The position numbers and the translations under genes were made by a program. The notes under the pieces are model-generated. The model saw only the letters and a program-made list of their open reading frames with translations, searched no databases and was not told where the DNA came from. 64,000 bases of DNA from Pseudomonadota bacterium (GTDB lineage Bacteria; Pseudomonadota; Gammaproteobacteria; Steroidobacterales; JBCBZW01): NCBI GenBank assembly GCA_039193195.1, contig JBCCWS010000016.1:1-64000 (forward strand). Reading direction: 5' to 3'. This document shows, one piece after another, positions 27,931 through 36,645 of the stretch (position 1 is its first letter; each line of letters begins with the position of its first letter).

Positions 27931-28330
27931 AGCTGCGTCGACACCTTGCGGCGCGGGGGGTCGATGCACTCGCGCATCGACGGGGTGATTGAGGGGTGGC
28001 GGCAGCAGCTCAGCGCTGTTGCCGATGAGCCGGCGACCGCGCAAGGCGACGCTCACCTCAGCGCGCAGGCCGTAGAGCAACGGCGGATCGCTGGCCGGAT
28101 CGGTGCCCCGGCATCGCCCAGGAGTGTGCATATCCTGCACCCGTCCGTCCTCACCGACGCTGATGCAGGGCATCCACTCGAACGGTTCGGGGCTGGCGCG
28201 AGGATTGCCGCCCTCCTCGCCCGCGACACTGCCGTAGGCGCTCTGCGTCCACTGCTCGAACCACGTGCTGGCACCGGGCAGCACCTCCTGGCGCGCCGCC
28301 GGCCAATGCCGCTACCACGCGACTACACCC
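27931..28330 (-). pseudogene. possible decayed coding region, unidentified
   Basis: A leftward frame beginning with GTG at 28284 reads as plausible protein for about 110 codons (WFEQWTQSAYGSVAGEE, FEWMPCISVGEDGRV, LLYGLRAEVSVALRGRRL). It then passes into the WecG/TagA-like debris in another frame. No family is recognised and no good ribosome-binding site is present. It may be a remnant of a gene once next to the WecG/TagA copy. It could also be chance coding potential of GC-rich DNA. Confidence 0.25.
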
Positions 28331-28933
28331 CGACTAAACCGCAGCGCACGATTAGCGGTAACGCACGGCGCAGCCGCGCGCTATCCAGCGGTCCAGTGCG
28401 CGAGAAGCGGGTCGCCACCCCGAGCTCCGGATCCGCGATACGATCCCCGGCAACAGCGTTCGCCACGCCCGGCGAGCTGCGTCGTACAGACGAGCACCAA
28501 CGATGTGCGCGCCATCGGAAGGCTGCCGCCGACACGGATCCTACGCACCGGTCACACCACTTCGTTCATCTGCTCACCCACGCGCGACCCGTACCTCCTC
28601 CCTAGATGCACCTTTGCGGTGTCGAGCGACTTGGTGCCTGGCAACGATTGCTGCGTTTACCATCTTCATTATCGCTGCGATGCAAACCATCGTCCGCTGG
28701 CCCTCGACTAGCGCTTGTCCAAGTGCTGGCCATGCCGACCGTTAGTCATCCTGGTGGCGCTACCCAATTGCTGCACTAGCGTTACTGGGTGAGCTGAAAC
28801 GCGCAAGCATTCAGCGATATGTCCCCTACGTGCGCATAGGCGTATAGTGGCGGAGCCCGATGTGCTATCGGCATGGGCGAAGATGCCAACAACCAATGTT
28901 CCGTCCCCCAGGGACTGAAGGGGAACACTCTCA
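28331..28933. other. intergenic leader with small hairpin
   Basis: No supportable gene lies in these 600 bases. Just before the secreted-protein gene is a nested hairpin: GTTCC (28898-28902) pairs with GGAAC (28922-28926), and inside it GTCCC (28903-28907) pairs with GGGAC (28911-28915). It overlaps the AAGGGGAAC ribosome-binding region, so it could affect translation of the gene at 28934. No known riboswitch pattern was recognised. Confidence 0.35.
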
Positions 28934-30910
28934 ATGACAATTAAACTACGCAATGCAATCGGCAGTGCGCTCGCAATCGGTCTGCTCTCGGCAGGCGCGC
29001 AAGCGGGTGATGCCGTTTACGGAACCGCCAATAAGTCAGACCACACCAACCTGACCGCCACCGAGCTGATGCGCCTGCTTCCGGCAGACGCCAGGCGAGG
29101 GGGCACAAGTGAGATCCCGAACCGTCTCAACAATCGTCTGGAACGTCGTGCACCCATCGATCTCGAGCGCGATCCGCTCGTAGACGCTGGCGTTAACGAC
29201 CTCTCATCACCCACCGCAGGTGTCGACTTCCTCGGCCCAACAAGCGACGACAACTCGGAGCAGCTCGGCTTCCGCGTTCAGCCGCCTGACACCAACGGCG
29301 ACACCGGCCTCGAAAACGTGGTGCTGTACATCAACCTCGTTTGGCAGGCCTACGACAAGATGGGTAACCCCGTCAGTCCCGCCATGCCCGGCAACACCTT
29401 CTGGGCAGGCTTCGGTGGTCCCTGTGAGTTCAACAACAACGGCGACCCCGTCGTGCTGTACGACGAAGAGGCCGGCCGCTGGGTGTTCAACCAGTTCTCA
29501 CCCAACGAAGGCATTCAGTGCTTCGCGATCTCCGACGGCGAAGATCCCTTGGGCCCGTACACTCGGTACGAGTTCGAAGTCTCGCCGAACGAGTTCAATG
29601 ACTATCCGAAGTCTGGCATCTGGCGTACCGCGGATGGCTCTCAGAGCGCCTACACGTACACGGGTCGCCAGTTCGGCCTGCCGAACTTCAACGCCCTCGG
29701 CATCGACGCCGTGCTGTTCGATCGTGACGCCATGCTGGCTGGCGATCCGGGCGCTGGCTTCCTCCGCGTCGCTCGCGTGCCCGGTGGCTTCCAGACCTAC
29801 GACGGCCTGATGCCTGGCCATATGGACAACGACGCGGCACCGGCCGGTGCCTGCCCACTGTTCGCCGTGGCCGAAGCGCCGACGCGCTATCGTTTCTACG
29901 AGTACTGCGCCGACTTCGCCAACGACTCCGGCTCGTTCCGCGAGCTGCCGTCAGTCGCCACCGACCCGTTCGATGACAACCTCGGTGACGTGCCCCTGCC
30001 GGGCGGTGATAACGTCGACACGCTGGCGTTCTTCACCTACTTCTCTGCCAACGCTCGCAACCTCGACGCGGGCGGTCACACGATGGCCCTCGGCCACTCG
30101 GTGGACGTCGGCTCGGACCGCGCGGGTATCCGCTGGGCGACCTTCGATATCAACGACTACGATGCCATTAGCATCAGCGAGACCGGCACCTTCGCCCCGA
30201 ATGATGGCCGCGAACGCTGGATGGGCTCGGTGACCATCGATGACGCCGGCAACCTCGGCCTCGGCTACACCGTGGCTGGCGGCGGCACCCTGCCGGACGT
30301 GGCCTACACCGGTCGCGAGGTCGGCGATCCCCCGGGTCAGCTGCAGGATGAAGTGATTTGTGAGCCCGGTTCGGGCGCCCAGACCGGCGGTGGCGGCCGT
30401 TGGGGTGACTACTCCAGCACCACCATCGACCCCGCCGATGGCTGCACCTTCTGGACCTTCCAGGAATACGTGGTGCAGACCGGCAGCTTCGAGTGGGATA
30501 CGCGCGCCTGCTCGTTCTCCTTCGACAGCTGCACGGGCGGTGGCGGCGGTGACGACCGTCAGTACTGCATCACCTTCGACAACTTCTGCGACTCCATCAG
30601 CGTGGTCAACGGCGTTGGTCAGTGGGACTACACCTGCGACGGTGTGACCCTGGCAGAAGGCGAGCAGCGCTCCCTGACCCAGGCTGCCGAGGCGTTCATC
30701 TGCACGGGCGAGAGCTGCCCGTTCGGTCCCGGCGCGGCGGAGGACTGGTCCTTCGTCTTCCGCGGTGGACTGACCGGCGGCTTCAACCTGTTCAACCTGA
30801 CCCAGGGCATCCAGTTCCAGGACAACTCGCCCTACACCGTGTTCCCGGGCCAGACCTGCCCGTTCGGTGCTCGTAACAGCAAGCCCAGCATCCTTGAGCA
30901 GGGCCAGTAA
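28934..30910 (+). CDS. large secreted protein, family not recognised
   Basis: A 658-residue protein with a clear signal peptide (IGSALAIGLLSAGAQA, cleavage near residue 24-25). The mature protein is acidic and rich in Asp, Gly, Asn and aromatic residues, with many short motifs such as PPDTNGD and VLYDEEAGRWVFNQFS that suggest a beta-propeller-like exported fold. A run CTGGGGGDDRQYC near residue 535 looks like a linker to a small C-terminal domain with several cysteines. The ATG at 28934 is preceded by AAGGGGAAC. It is monocistronic, with a hairpin leader upstream and a strong terminator downstream. The composition fits an extracellular or surface protein; the function is unknown. Confidence 0.75.
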   Translation: MTIKLRNAIGSALAIGLLSAGAQAGDAVYGTANKSDHTNLTATELMRLLPADARRGGTSEIPNRLNNRLERRAPIDLERDPLVDAGVNDLSSPTAGVDFLGPTSDDNSEQLGFRVQPPDTNGDTGLENVVLYINLVWQAYDKMGNPVSPAMPGNTFWAGFGGPCEFNNNGDPVVLYDEEAGRWVFNQFSPNEGIQCFAISDGEDPLGPYTRYEFEVSPNEFNDYPKSGIWRTADGSQSAYTYTGRQFGLPNFNALGIDAVLFDRDAMLAGDPGAGFLRVARVPGGFQTYDGLMPGHMDNDAAPAGACPLFAVAEAPTRYRFYEYCADFANDSGSFRELPSVATDPFDDNLGDVPLPGGDNVDTLAFFTYFSANARNLDAGGHTMALGHSVDVGSDRAGIRWATFDINDYDAISISETGTFAPNDGRERWMGSVTIDDAGNLGLGYTVAGGGTLPDVAYTGREVGDPPGQLQDEVICEPGSGAQTGGGGRWGDYSSTTIDPADGCTFWTFQEYVVQTGSFEWDTRACSFSFDSCTGGGGGDDRQYCITFDNFCDSISVVNGVGQWDYTCDGVTLAEGEQRSLTQAAEAFICTGESCPFGPGAAEDWSFVFRGGLTGGFNLFNLTQGIQFQDNSPYTVFPGQTCPFGARNSKPSILEQGQ

Positions 30911-30940
30911 CGCGTAGGCCTTCGGGTCTTACGTACTAAG

Positions 30941-30972
30941 AGGGCCCCGGTGGAAACACCGGGGCCCTTTTC
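30941..30972 (+). terminator. rho-independent terminator
   Basis: A perfect 12-bp stem (30941-30952 with 30957-30968) closes a GAAA tetraloop and is followed by a short T-run. It lies 31 bases after the stop of the 658-residue secreted protein gene and directly before the IS630 remnant. Confidence 0.93.
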
Positions 30973-30985
30973 TGTTGCCGACCCG

Positions 30986-31903
30986 CTAGTGTGCTGAGTT
31001 AGAAGTTCGCACATTATGTGGGTTCTGTTGCCTAGCGTGACGCCGTGCCCCCAAGTAGGTCTCAGCATGGGAAAAGGCCGACCAGCGGCGCCTGTCATTC
31101 TCAGTGGTGCTGAGCGGTCTAAGCTGACAGCATGGACTGGTCGCCGGAAGACCGCTCAGGCGCTTGCATTGCGCGCCAAGAACATCCTGGATTGTGCCAA
31201 GGGATTGGATAATGGGACCGTCGCGACGAGTCACAAAGTGACTCAACAAACGGTGTCGAAGTGGCGATGCCGCTTCGCTCGGTTTGGGCTGGATGGACTG
31301 ACCGACGCGCCTCGCGCGGGCGCGCCTCGCTCGATCGACGACGCTACCGTTGAAACAGTCATCGCGCGCACACTCGAGACCAAGCCGAAGGACGCTACGC
31401 ATTGGAGCACCCGGTCGATGGCCAAGGAACTGGGCTTGTCGCAGACGGCAGTCGCTCGAATCTGACGCGCCTTCGCACTGCAGCCGCATCGACAGGAGAC
31501 CTTCAAGCTTTCGACGGACCTGATGTTCGTGGACAACGTGCGCGATATCGTTGGCCTTTACATGAATCCGCCGAATCGCGCGGTAGTCTTATGTGTCGAT
31601 GAGAAAAGCCAGATTCAGGCGTTGGATCGCACCCAGCCTGTATTGCCACTCTCGCCTGGTGGGCCAGCGCGGCGCACCCACGACTACAAGCGTCATGGCA
31701 CGACCTCATTGTTCGCAGCTTTCGACGTCGCGACGGGCAAAGTGATTGGCGAAGTACATCGCCGTCATCGCAGCCAGGAGTCCATCAAGTTCCTACGTAC
31801 CATCGACAGTAGCGTTCCAGAGGAACTTGACGTTCACGTTGTCCTGGACAACTACGGCACACACAAGACGAAGAGCGTACGCAACTGGTGGGCCGCTTGG
31901 TAA
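30986..31903 (+). mobile_element. decayed IS630-family element, left end intact, right end lost
   Basis: The left terminal repeat begins at CTAG (30986) and its first 24 bases match the MITE arms at 127-161 and 257-291 except for one or two bases. The transposase gene follows but has an internal stop and loses its 3' end. No matching right repeat is found before the next gene. The insertion sits 14 bases beyond the terminator of the secreted-protein gene. The copy cannot move by itself. Confidence 0.88.
31067..31903 (+). pseudogene. IS630-family transposase, interrupted and truncated
   Basis: From the ATG at 31067 the protein has the IS630 N-terminal helix-turn-helix region (VTQQTVSKWRCRFARFGLDGLTD, then KDATHWSTRSMAKELGLSQTAVARI). 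It then meets TGA at 31463 where relatives have a tryptophan codon (TGG). The same frame continues without other defects: [16 protein letters not shown], then [15 protein letters not shown] with the first catalytic Asp and [10 protein letters not shown] with the second. The reading stops at 31903, before the segment that would carry the catalytic Glu. Thus one nonsense change and one 3' truncation; both inactivate it. Confidence 0.92.
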
Positions 31904-31918
31904 ATAAGGTAACGCTCA

Positions 31919-32015
31919 GTCTGCGCAGGGGCAGCGTCAGCAAGGCGCGTCGCGCAGCCAATGGCATCGCCATTGGCAAGCGATGCAACGCCGCGGACGC
32001 TGCCCCTGGGCAGAC
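31919..32015. repeat. long imperfect palindrome next to IS truncation point
   Basis: Arms of 20 bases (31919-31938 and 31996-32015) match at 19 positions as an inverted repeat around AGGGGCAGCGTC. Inside lies a second hairpin, CCAATGGC-ATC-GCCATTGG. The structure starts about 15 bases after the transposase frame ends. It could be the end of another small element whose insertion removed the IS right end, or a REP-like palindrome. There is a TTTTTT at 32035-32040, but it is too far from the stem for an ordinary terminator. Confidence 0.6.
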
Positions 32016-32114
32016 CCGAAGGGCGAGTAGCACCTTTTTTGCCAAGCGGCTCACTAGGTCATCGGGAGAGCGCCCGAACGAGACGCGTCCGACACCGCCG
32101 CGGTGATCAGCTAC

Positions 32115-33029
32115 CTATAGGCTAGGTGAGGCACGACCGGCACGCAGTAACACGATCTCGATAGACTCGATCGCTGCGCGCACGACCTTAGGCGCGTTCG
32201 AAGCCAAAAACGGGACCATGGCTTGCACATCCTCGGCGGCGCCGTGGTCGGCCATCGCCACTAACACGGCCGTGGCCAGCTGAGGGCCGTGGGTCTCCAG
32301 GGCAAAGTCGGGTTCTAGCGCGGCGATCACCTGACGGCAGGCTTCGCGCAGCCAGCGCTGGGAGCGATCGGGGAAGGCGACGGCCGCCTCTAGCAGAAAC
32401 GCACGCAGCTCTTGAACCACCTCCGGATTGCTCACCACCTCAGCGACGCGCTCGGCCTGTGGTGGCAGCACGCTCGCGTGGAGATCCCGTCGCAACAGCA
32501 GTTCCACCACCACCAGCGACTGGGTGCGTGGATCCGGACGCACCATCTGCCGGGTCAGCGCTTCCAGCACATCGCGAGGATCGGGCTGCGCCTCGCCACT
32601 CGCGGACTCGAACAGAAAGCGCGTCTCAGGCGTGTCCTCGAATAGGGCACTCGTGCCGAGTCCCCGCAGGCGAATCATCCTTGGACCCTCCGGGTCCTCG
32701 TACTTCGATTCGCGGAACTGAGGGTCGCTAGTGAAGTACGAGAAGGCGATTATGTAGGACTGCCCCTCGCGGACCTCGGCGAAGGTCTCCTCGTCCTCTA
32801 TGCGCAGGATCACGCTCGCCGCGACGTCACCTGCGTAGGCCACCTGGCGCTCCAGGCGCACCTTGTTCGGCGCGATCTTCTCTACCACCCGGCCAGCCAT
32901 CACCTGGTTGTAGGGGTTGGTGGTGAATTCCGTCAGGGGCGGCTGCACGGGGCGCGCTGCATAGGCGTGCGGGAGCGAGACGAGGCCGAGGATAGCGATA
33001 AGGGCGGCGATGGGAATGAGTCGAGTCAC
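32115..33029 (-). CDS. secreted HEAT-repeat-like protein
   Basis: A 304-residue protein with a signal peptide (LIPIAALIAILGLVSLPHAYA). An N-terminal beta-rich part follows (GRVVEKIAPNKVRLERQVAYAGDVAASVILRIEDEETFAEVREGQSYIIAFSYF), and the C-terminal half is helical and HEAT-like (VLEALTRQMVRPDP, AVLVAMADHGAAEDVQAMVPFLASNAPKVVRAAIESIEIVLL). The start is a GTG at 33029 with GGAGAAG upstream; a longer frame from 33368 begins with low-complexity arginine-rich sequence. No family function is recognised. Confidence 0.72.
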   Translation of the reverse strand: MTRLIPIAALIAILGLVSLPHAYAARPVQPPLTEFTTNPYNQVMAGRVVEKIAPNKVRLERQVAYAGDVAASVILRIEDEETFAEVREGQSYIIAFSYFTSDPQFRESKYEDPEGPRMIRLRGLGTSALFEDTPETRFLFESASGEAQPDPRDVLEALTRQMVRPDPRTQSLVVVELLLRRDLHASVLPPQAERVAEVVSNPEVVQELRAFLLEAAVAFPDRSQRWLREACRQVIAALEPDFALETHGPQLATAVLVAMADHGAAEDVQAMVPFLASNAPKVVRAAIESIEIVLLRAGRASPSL

Positions 33030-33154
33030 TGCGTTCTTCTCCGAGATTATTCGTTGGGCAGCAGCTGCCGTCGGGGGCCGCATCATAGCGAGATGCGCCG
33101 CCGCCAGCATGAGGCGCTGCACCGATGCCGAGCCCTGGCGATGCGACGGCGGCC

Positions 33155-33775
33155 TCAGCGGAGTTGGTCGATGAATGCCTCCACGGCGTCGAGCGCCGAG
33201 GCTAGGTTGGCCTGCTGGGTTGTACCGCTGGCTTTGCGCGGCTTGAGGTCGTGATCGCCATCGCAGCACCAGTGCAGGCGGATGGCCGACGACAGGGCAT
33301 AGCCCTCTACCTCCGCTCGCTTGCCCAGGGGATCGCGCTCGCCCTGGACGATTAGCGTGGGCGTGCACAAGGCCTCGAGGTGTTCGGTGCGCAGGCGCTC
33401 CGGCTTGCCCGCGGGGTGAAAGGGGTAGCCAAGGCAGATGAGACCGGCTACGCCGAGCTCATCCGCCAACAAGCTCGCCATCCGCCCGCCCATGGACTTG
33501 CCTCCGATGATCAGCCTCGATGCACGTCCCGCGGCGGCGGCGACGGCCTCCCGCCACGCCTCCAGGAGGCAGGCCTGCGGGTTTGGGGGGCGGCGCCGGC
33601 CGTCCTCTCGGCGAGCCGACATGTACGGGAACTCGAAGCGCAAGCACCGATGGTCCCGCTCACCAAGGCACACCGCCACGGTATTCATGAATGGGCTATC
33701 CATGGGTGCCCCCGCACCGTGTGCCAGCACCACCGTCCATTCAGCCTCACGTGGGCCGTCACTCAGCAATTCCAT
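33155..33775 (-). CDS. alpha/beta hydrolase of the KANL3/Tex30 type
   Basis: A 206-residue hydrolase. VVLAHGAGAPMDSPFM opens the domain, and the nucleophile elbow is GGKSMGGRMAS (serine in KSMGG). A conserved LICLGYPFHPAGKPE follows, then the acid region IVQGERDPLG, and the catalytic histidine lies in DGDHDLKPRK. This order is that of the KANL3/Tex30 family of short dienelactone-hydrolase-like proteins. The substrate is unknown. It stands alone between two secreted-protein genes. Confidence 0.85.
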   Translation of the reverse strand: MELLSDGPREAEWTVVLAHGAGAPMDSPFMNTVAVCLGERDHRCLRFEFPYMSARREDGRRRPPNPQACLLEAWREAVAAAAGRASRLIIGGKSMGGRMASLLADELGVAGLICLGYPFHPAGKPERLRTEHLEALCTPTLIVQGERDPLGKRAEVEGYALSSAIRLHWCCDGDHDLKPRKASGTTQQANLASALDAVEAFIDQLR

Positions 33776-33986
33776 TGAACCATTGTGCCCCCTCCGCGCT
33801 ACCTACAGACAGTAGCGATTGGCCTGCGGGCACGTCGAGCTGGCGCCGCATCGCGCCTGAGGCGAAAGCGATTGCCACGCCGGACGGAGCTTTTTGCCGT
33901 CGCGATGGTCTACCTAAGGAGCCTGCAGCGTCGGGCAGGTCGGTTGGGCGAACGGCTGTTCGCTCCGAAACGAAAGGAACAAAACG

Positions 33987-34388
33987 ATGCGGATATCAAC
34001 TAGTTTCGCAACCGCCATTACCCTGGCGACGGCGCTCGGCGTCTCGATCACGGCAAGCGCCGTCGACACGGCGACCGAAGAGGTCGTCTCAAGCGCTACC
34101 TTCGACACCACAGGCGATGAGCTGCAGTGTCTCACCCTGCGCACGATCCGTGATATCCAGTATCCGGGCGACGACAAGCTCGTGTTCGAGATGCGCGGTG
34201 GAGCACGCTACCTAAATGAACTTAGCGGTGTGTGCAACGGTCTGCAAAAGGAGCGGCGTTTTGACGCCAACGGCGCCAACGTCGGTCGCCTGTGCAAAGG
34301 CCAGGTGATCACCGTCACAGATCAGCTAGGTATCGTCCGCGGCTCCTGCGGCCTGGGCGAATTCCAGGAGCTCGTGTCGAGCCGCTGA
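33987..34388 (+). CDS. small secreted protein, DUF6491-like
   Basis: A 133-residue protein with a signal peptide (FATAITLATALGVSITASA). The mature region has the pattern CLTLRTIRDIQYPGDDKLVFEMRGGARYLNEL ... CNGLQKERRF ... LCKGQVITVTD ... GSCGLGEF. This resembles a group of small periplasmic proteins (DUF6491-like) with three to four conserved cysteines, probably in disulfides. The ATG at 33987 is preceded by GAAAGGAAC. Function unknown. Confidence 0.78.
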   Translation: MRISTSFATAITLATALGVSITASAVDTATEEVVSSATFDTTGDELQCLTLRTIRDIQYPGDDKLVFEMRGGARYLNELSGVCNGLQKERRFDANGANVGRLCKGQVITVTDQLGIVRGSCGLGEFQELVSSR

Positions 34389-34427
34389 GCGCCCCTCAAG
34401 TATCCCCTGTCCCCCCTGGCGAAAGAA

Positions 34428-34456
34428 GGCGGGCGCGTCTCTCCGACGCGCCCGCC
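34428..34456. terminator. bidirectional-type hairpin between convergent genes
   Basis: A 12-bp GC-rich stem (34428-34439 with 34445-34456) and five-base loop lie between the ends of two convergent genes. On the minus strand the stem is followed by a pyrimidine run (TTCTTT), so it fits best as terminator of the leftward gene ending at 34506. On the plus strand no T-run follows. Confidence 0.6.
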
Positions 34457-34505
34457 CCGAGCGGGCTCTCACCCACATGATGGGGGTATCACTCGCAGCC
34501 GATGA

Positions 34506-35237
34506 TCACTCGCCGACGCGGGTCTCGATCACCGCCTGCACCGCGTCACCATTGCGGGTCAGCACTGCGCGGGCGCCCACCAGAGGACTCGCCGGATCAG
34601 CGAAGCTGTAAACGCTGTCTGCACCGGACTCCCCCGCCCCGAATACGGCAAACTGAACGTCGGCACACAGGTTGTCGCCGGCGAAGTAGCCGAGGTTGGG
34701 ATCGGAGCAATACGGATCGAGGAAGTTCGCCACCTGCGCGTAGGCGTCACCGCGCTCAACATCACCGTGGGTACGCACGATCAGGTGCACCTCCGCATCG
34801 GGGTTGTCCAGGGCGCGGCTGAGGCCCATCGGATCGATCAGGCTCGGGCCCGCCAAGTTGAGGGCGACACCGGCTTCACTCTTGTACAGGGTAGCCACCA
34901 AGCGCACGTTGCCGCGCGGGCTGGTCACCGCACCCGTGCCGTGAACGACGGCCAGGCCTGCCTCCAGGTTGGGGCTGATCAGGGCCGGATCGGGACTGCC
35001 GTTGGCCAGCGAGTCCAGGTACGCCTGACCGAACACATCCACGCTGCCGCACTGCTCGAGGCCGCCGGCGTTGAAGGTGCACGCGTCGGGGTTGTTGAAG
35101 ATCACCCACCACATGGTGAGGGCCTGGGGCGTCTGCGTCGGCACGGGCACGGCGGCGTCGGCCATGAAGGGCACGAACAGAGCCACGGACGAGGCGAAGG
35201 CGGCGGCAGTGAGAGAGATGAGCTTGTTGGCACGCAT
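34506..35237 (-). CDS. secreted protein, function unknown
   Basis: A 243-residue exported protein with signal peptide (LISLTAAAFASSVALFVPFMADA). The mature part starts PVPTQTPQALTMWWVIFNNPDACT and contains VDVFGQAYLDS, GAVTSPRGNVRLVATLYKS and AEVHLIVRTHGDV. It has four cysteines (CTF, CGS, CSD, CAD), which could form two disulfides. No family is recognised. The ATG at 35237 is preceded by GGAGTAC, and the gene appears to be monocistronic. Confidence 0.72.
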   Translation of the reverse strand: MRANKLISLTAAAFASSVALFVPFMADAAVPVPTQTPQALTMWWVIFNNPDACTFNAGGLEQCGSVDVFGQAYLDSLANGSPDPALISPNLEAGLAVVHGTGAVTSPRGNVRLVATLYKSEAGVALNLAGPSLIDPMGLSRALDNPDAEVHLIVRTHGDVERGDAYAQVANFLDPYCSDPNLGYFAGDNLCADVQFAVFGAGESGADSVYSFADPASPLVGARAVLTRNGDAVQAVIETRVGE

Positions 35238-35406
35238 GATGTACTCCTATCGACTAGCGTGTTGACGGTTGATTCAGCGAAGCTCGTCGCTTCGTGAGGC
35301 CAGTCTCCACGCCAGCCGCTGGGCACACTTGACCACGGCATGATCATCCCCTGACGGTTTCCTGACCGCCGGATCTAGGATTTTAAAACAATGAGTTAGC
35401 GTGAGC

Positions 35407-35726
35407 TTAGGCGATGAACCTGCCGTTGCTGAAGTCCTCGACGACCTCCATCAGCCCCTCCCGCGAGTTCATGACGAAGGGCCCGGAGCGCGCCACGGGC
35501 TCATTCAAGGCTTGGCCGCCCTCGACAAGACACCTCGCGTCCGCTCGTGCACTCAATCGGAGAGTCTCGCCGAGGCTCAGCAGCCCAATTTCGCCCCGCG
35601 CGAGCGAGGCGCAGGCACCGCCGCCGTGTCACTCGAGGTGACCCTCTAAGGGATAGACCGTGTGCTGCGCAGGAACAGGAGCGGATCCACATGATCGAGC
35701 TCAGGGGCGCCGAACACCCGCATCAT
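35407..35726 (-). pseudogene. pirin-family relic with internal deletion
   Basis: Read leftward from ATG 35726, the frame gives a pirin-like N-terminal segment (VFGAPELDHVDPLLFL) that soon ends in a stop. In another frame, ending at the TAA at 35409-35407, a clear pirin C-terminus follows: GEIGLLSLGETLRLSA, then EGGQALNEPVARSGPFVMNS and EDFSNGRF. The whole cupin middle of the usual ~280-residue protein is missing. It is therefore the two ends of a pirin gene (metal-binding cupin, sometimes quercetinase) joined by deletion, and nonfunctional. Confidence 0.82.
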
Positions 35727-35799
35727 CCGCACCCCAGCGCCGTCCGACGCGGGATGGCCACGCAGCTTGTGGGCGAGTCCCGCGGACCCGGCGCAACGC

Positions 35800-36606
35800 T
35801 CACCTCCGCGCTCCTTTGCCCTCAGCGCCTCCTTCCCGCGGGTAGCGACGCAGCCCGGTCAACTCCAAGGCGAGATGAAAGAGAAACTGTGGTCCTTGGA
35901 TCAGCGTGCGCCGCCAGAGCTTGCGAGGCTCCACGGCCAAACGCCAAACCCACTCCAGCCCCAAGCGTCTCACCCAGGCAGGTGCCCGGGACACGCGACC
36001 GCTGGCAAAACCGAAGGCCGCCCCCACGCCCATCGCCACCGGCACCCGCAAGCGCTCACGGTGTTCGGCGATCCATCGCTCCTGCTTTGGGCAGCCCAAC
36101 CCCACCCACAGCACGTCTGCCCCGCTGGCGTTGATCGCTTCGATCATGGCTTGGGTCTCCTCAGCGGCCAGGGGGCGAAACGGTGGGGAGCAGGTGCCGG
36201 CGACCACGTGCCCTGGGTACTGGTGCTTCAGGTTGTCCTCGAGCGCGTCGAGGGTCTCCTGCGTATCACCGAAGAAGTAGCTTCGGTAGCCGCGCTTATC
36301 CGCAGTGGCGAGGAAGGCGCGCAGCACATCCGGCCCTGGCACGCGCTCGGGGATAGGTTCGCCGCGCAGGCGAGAGACGACTACTGGAGCAATGCCATCG
36401 GCGCAGGAGATGTCGGCGCCGTTTATGACCCGGCGGAAGCCCGCATCGCGATGCCCCTCCCAAATCCCATGGAAGCCCGTGGCGACCACGTACCGCGCGC
36501 CCTCATGGCACTCGCGCTCGGTGATCCAACGCTCCATCTCATCGACCGTTTGCTGCAGTGTCAGTCGGTCGATCCCCGAACCAAGCACGTAAGCGCGCTC
36601 TGCCAT
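35800..36606 (-). CDS. WecG/TagA/CpsF-family glycosyltransferase
   Basis: A 268-residue member of the WecG/TagA/CpsF (GT26) family, which transfers N-acetylmannosamine-type sugars onto lipid-linked carriers. Key segments are YVVATGFHGIWEGHRD, ISCADGIAPVVVSRLRGEPIPERVPGPDV, YFFGDTQETLDALEDNL, and VLWVGLGCPKQERWIAEHR with VPVAMGVGAAFGFASG. These give the conserved acidic and glycine motifs of the family. The C-terminal LGLEWVWRLAVEPRKLWRR is the part also seen as a fragment at 27.8 kb. It fits O-antigen or capsule synthesis, but no polysaccharide operon is adjacent. Confidence 0.93.
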   Translation of the reverse strand: MAERAYVLGSGIDRLTLQQTVDEMERWITERECHEGARYVVATGFHGIWEGHRDAGFRRVINGADISCADGIAPVVVSRLRGEPIPERVPGPDVLRAFLATADKRGYRSYFFGDTQETLDALEDNLKHQYPGHVVAGTCSPPFRPLAAEETQAMIEAINASGADVLWVGLGCPKQERWIAEHRERLRVPVAMGVGAAFGFASGRVSRAPAWVRRLGLEWVWRLAVEPRKLWRRTLIQGPQFLFHLALELTGLRRYPREGGAEGKGARR

Positions 36607-36645
36607 TCTCTATCCTGTCCTCGTAAAGTTGATCGACCTGCCGCC

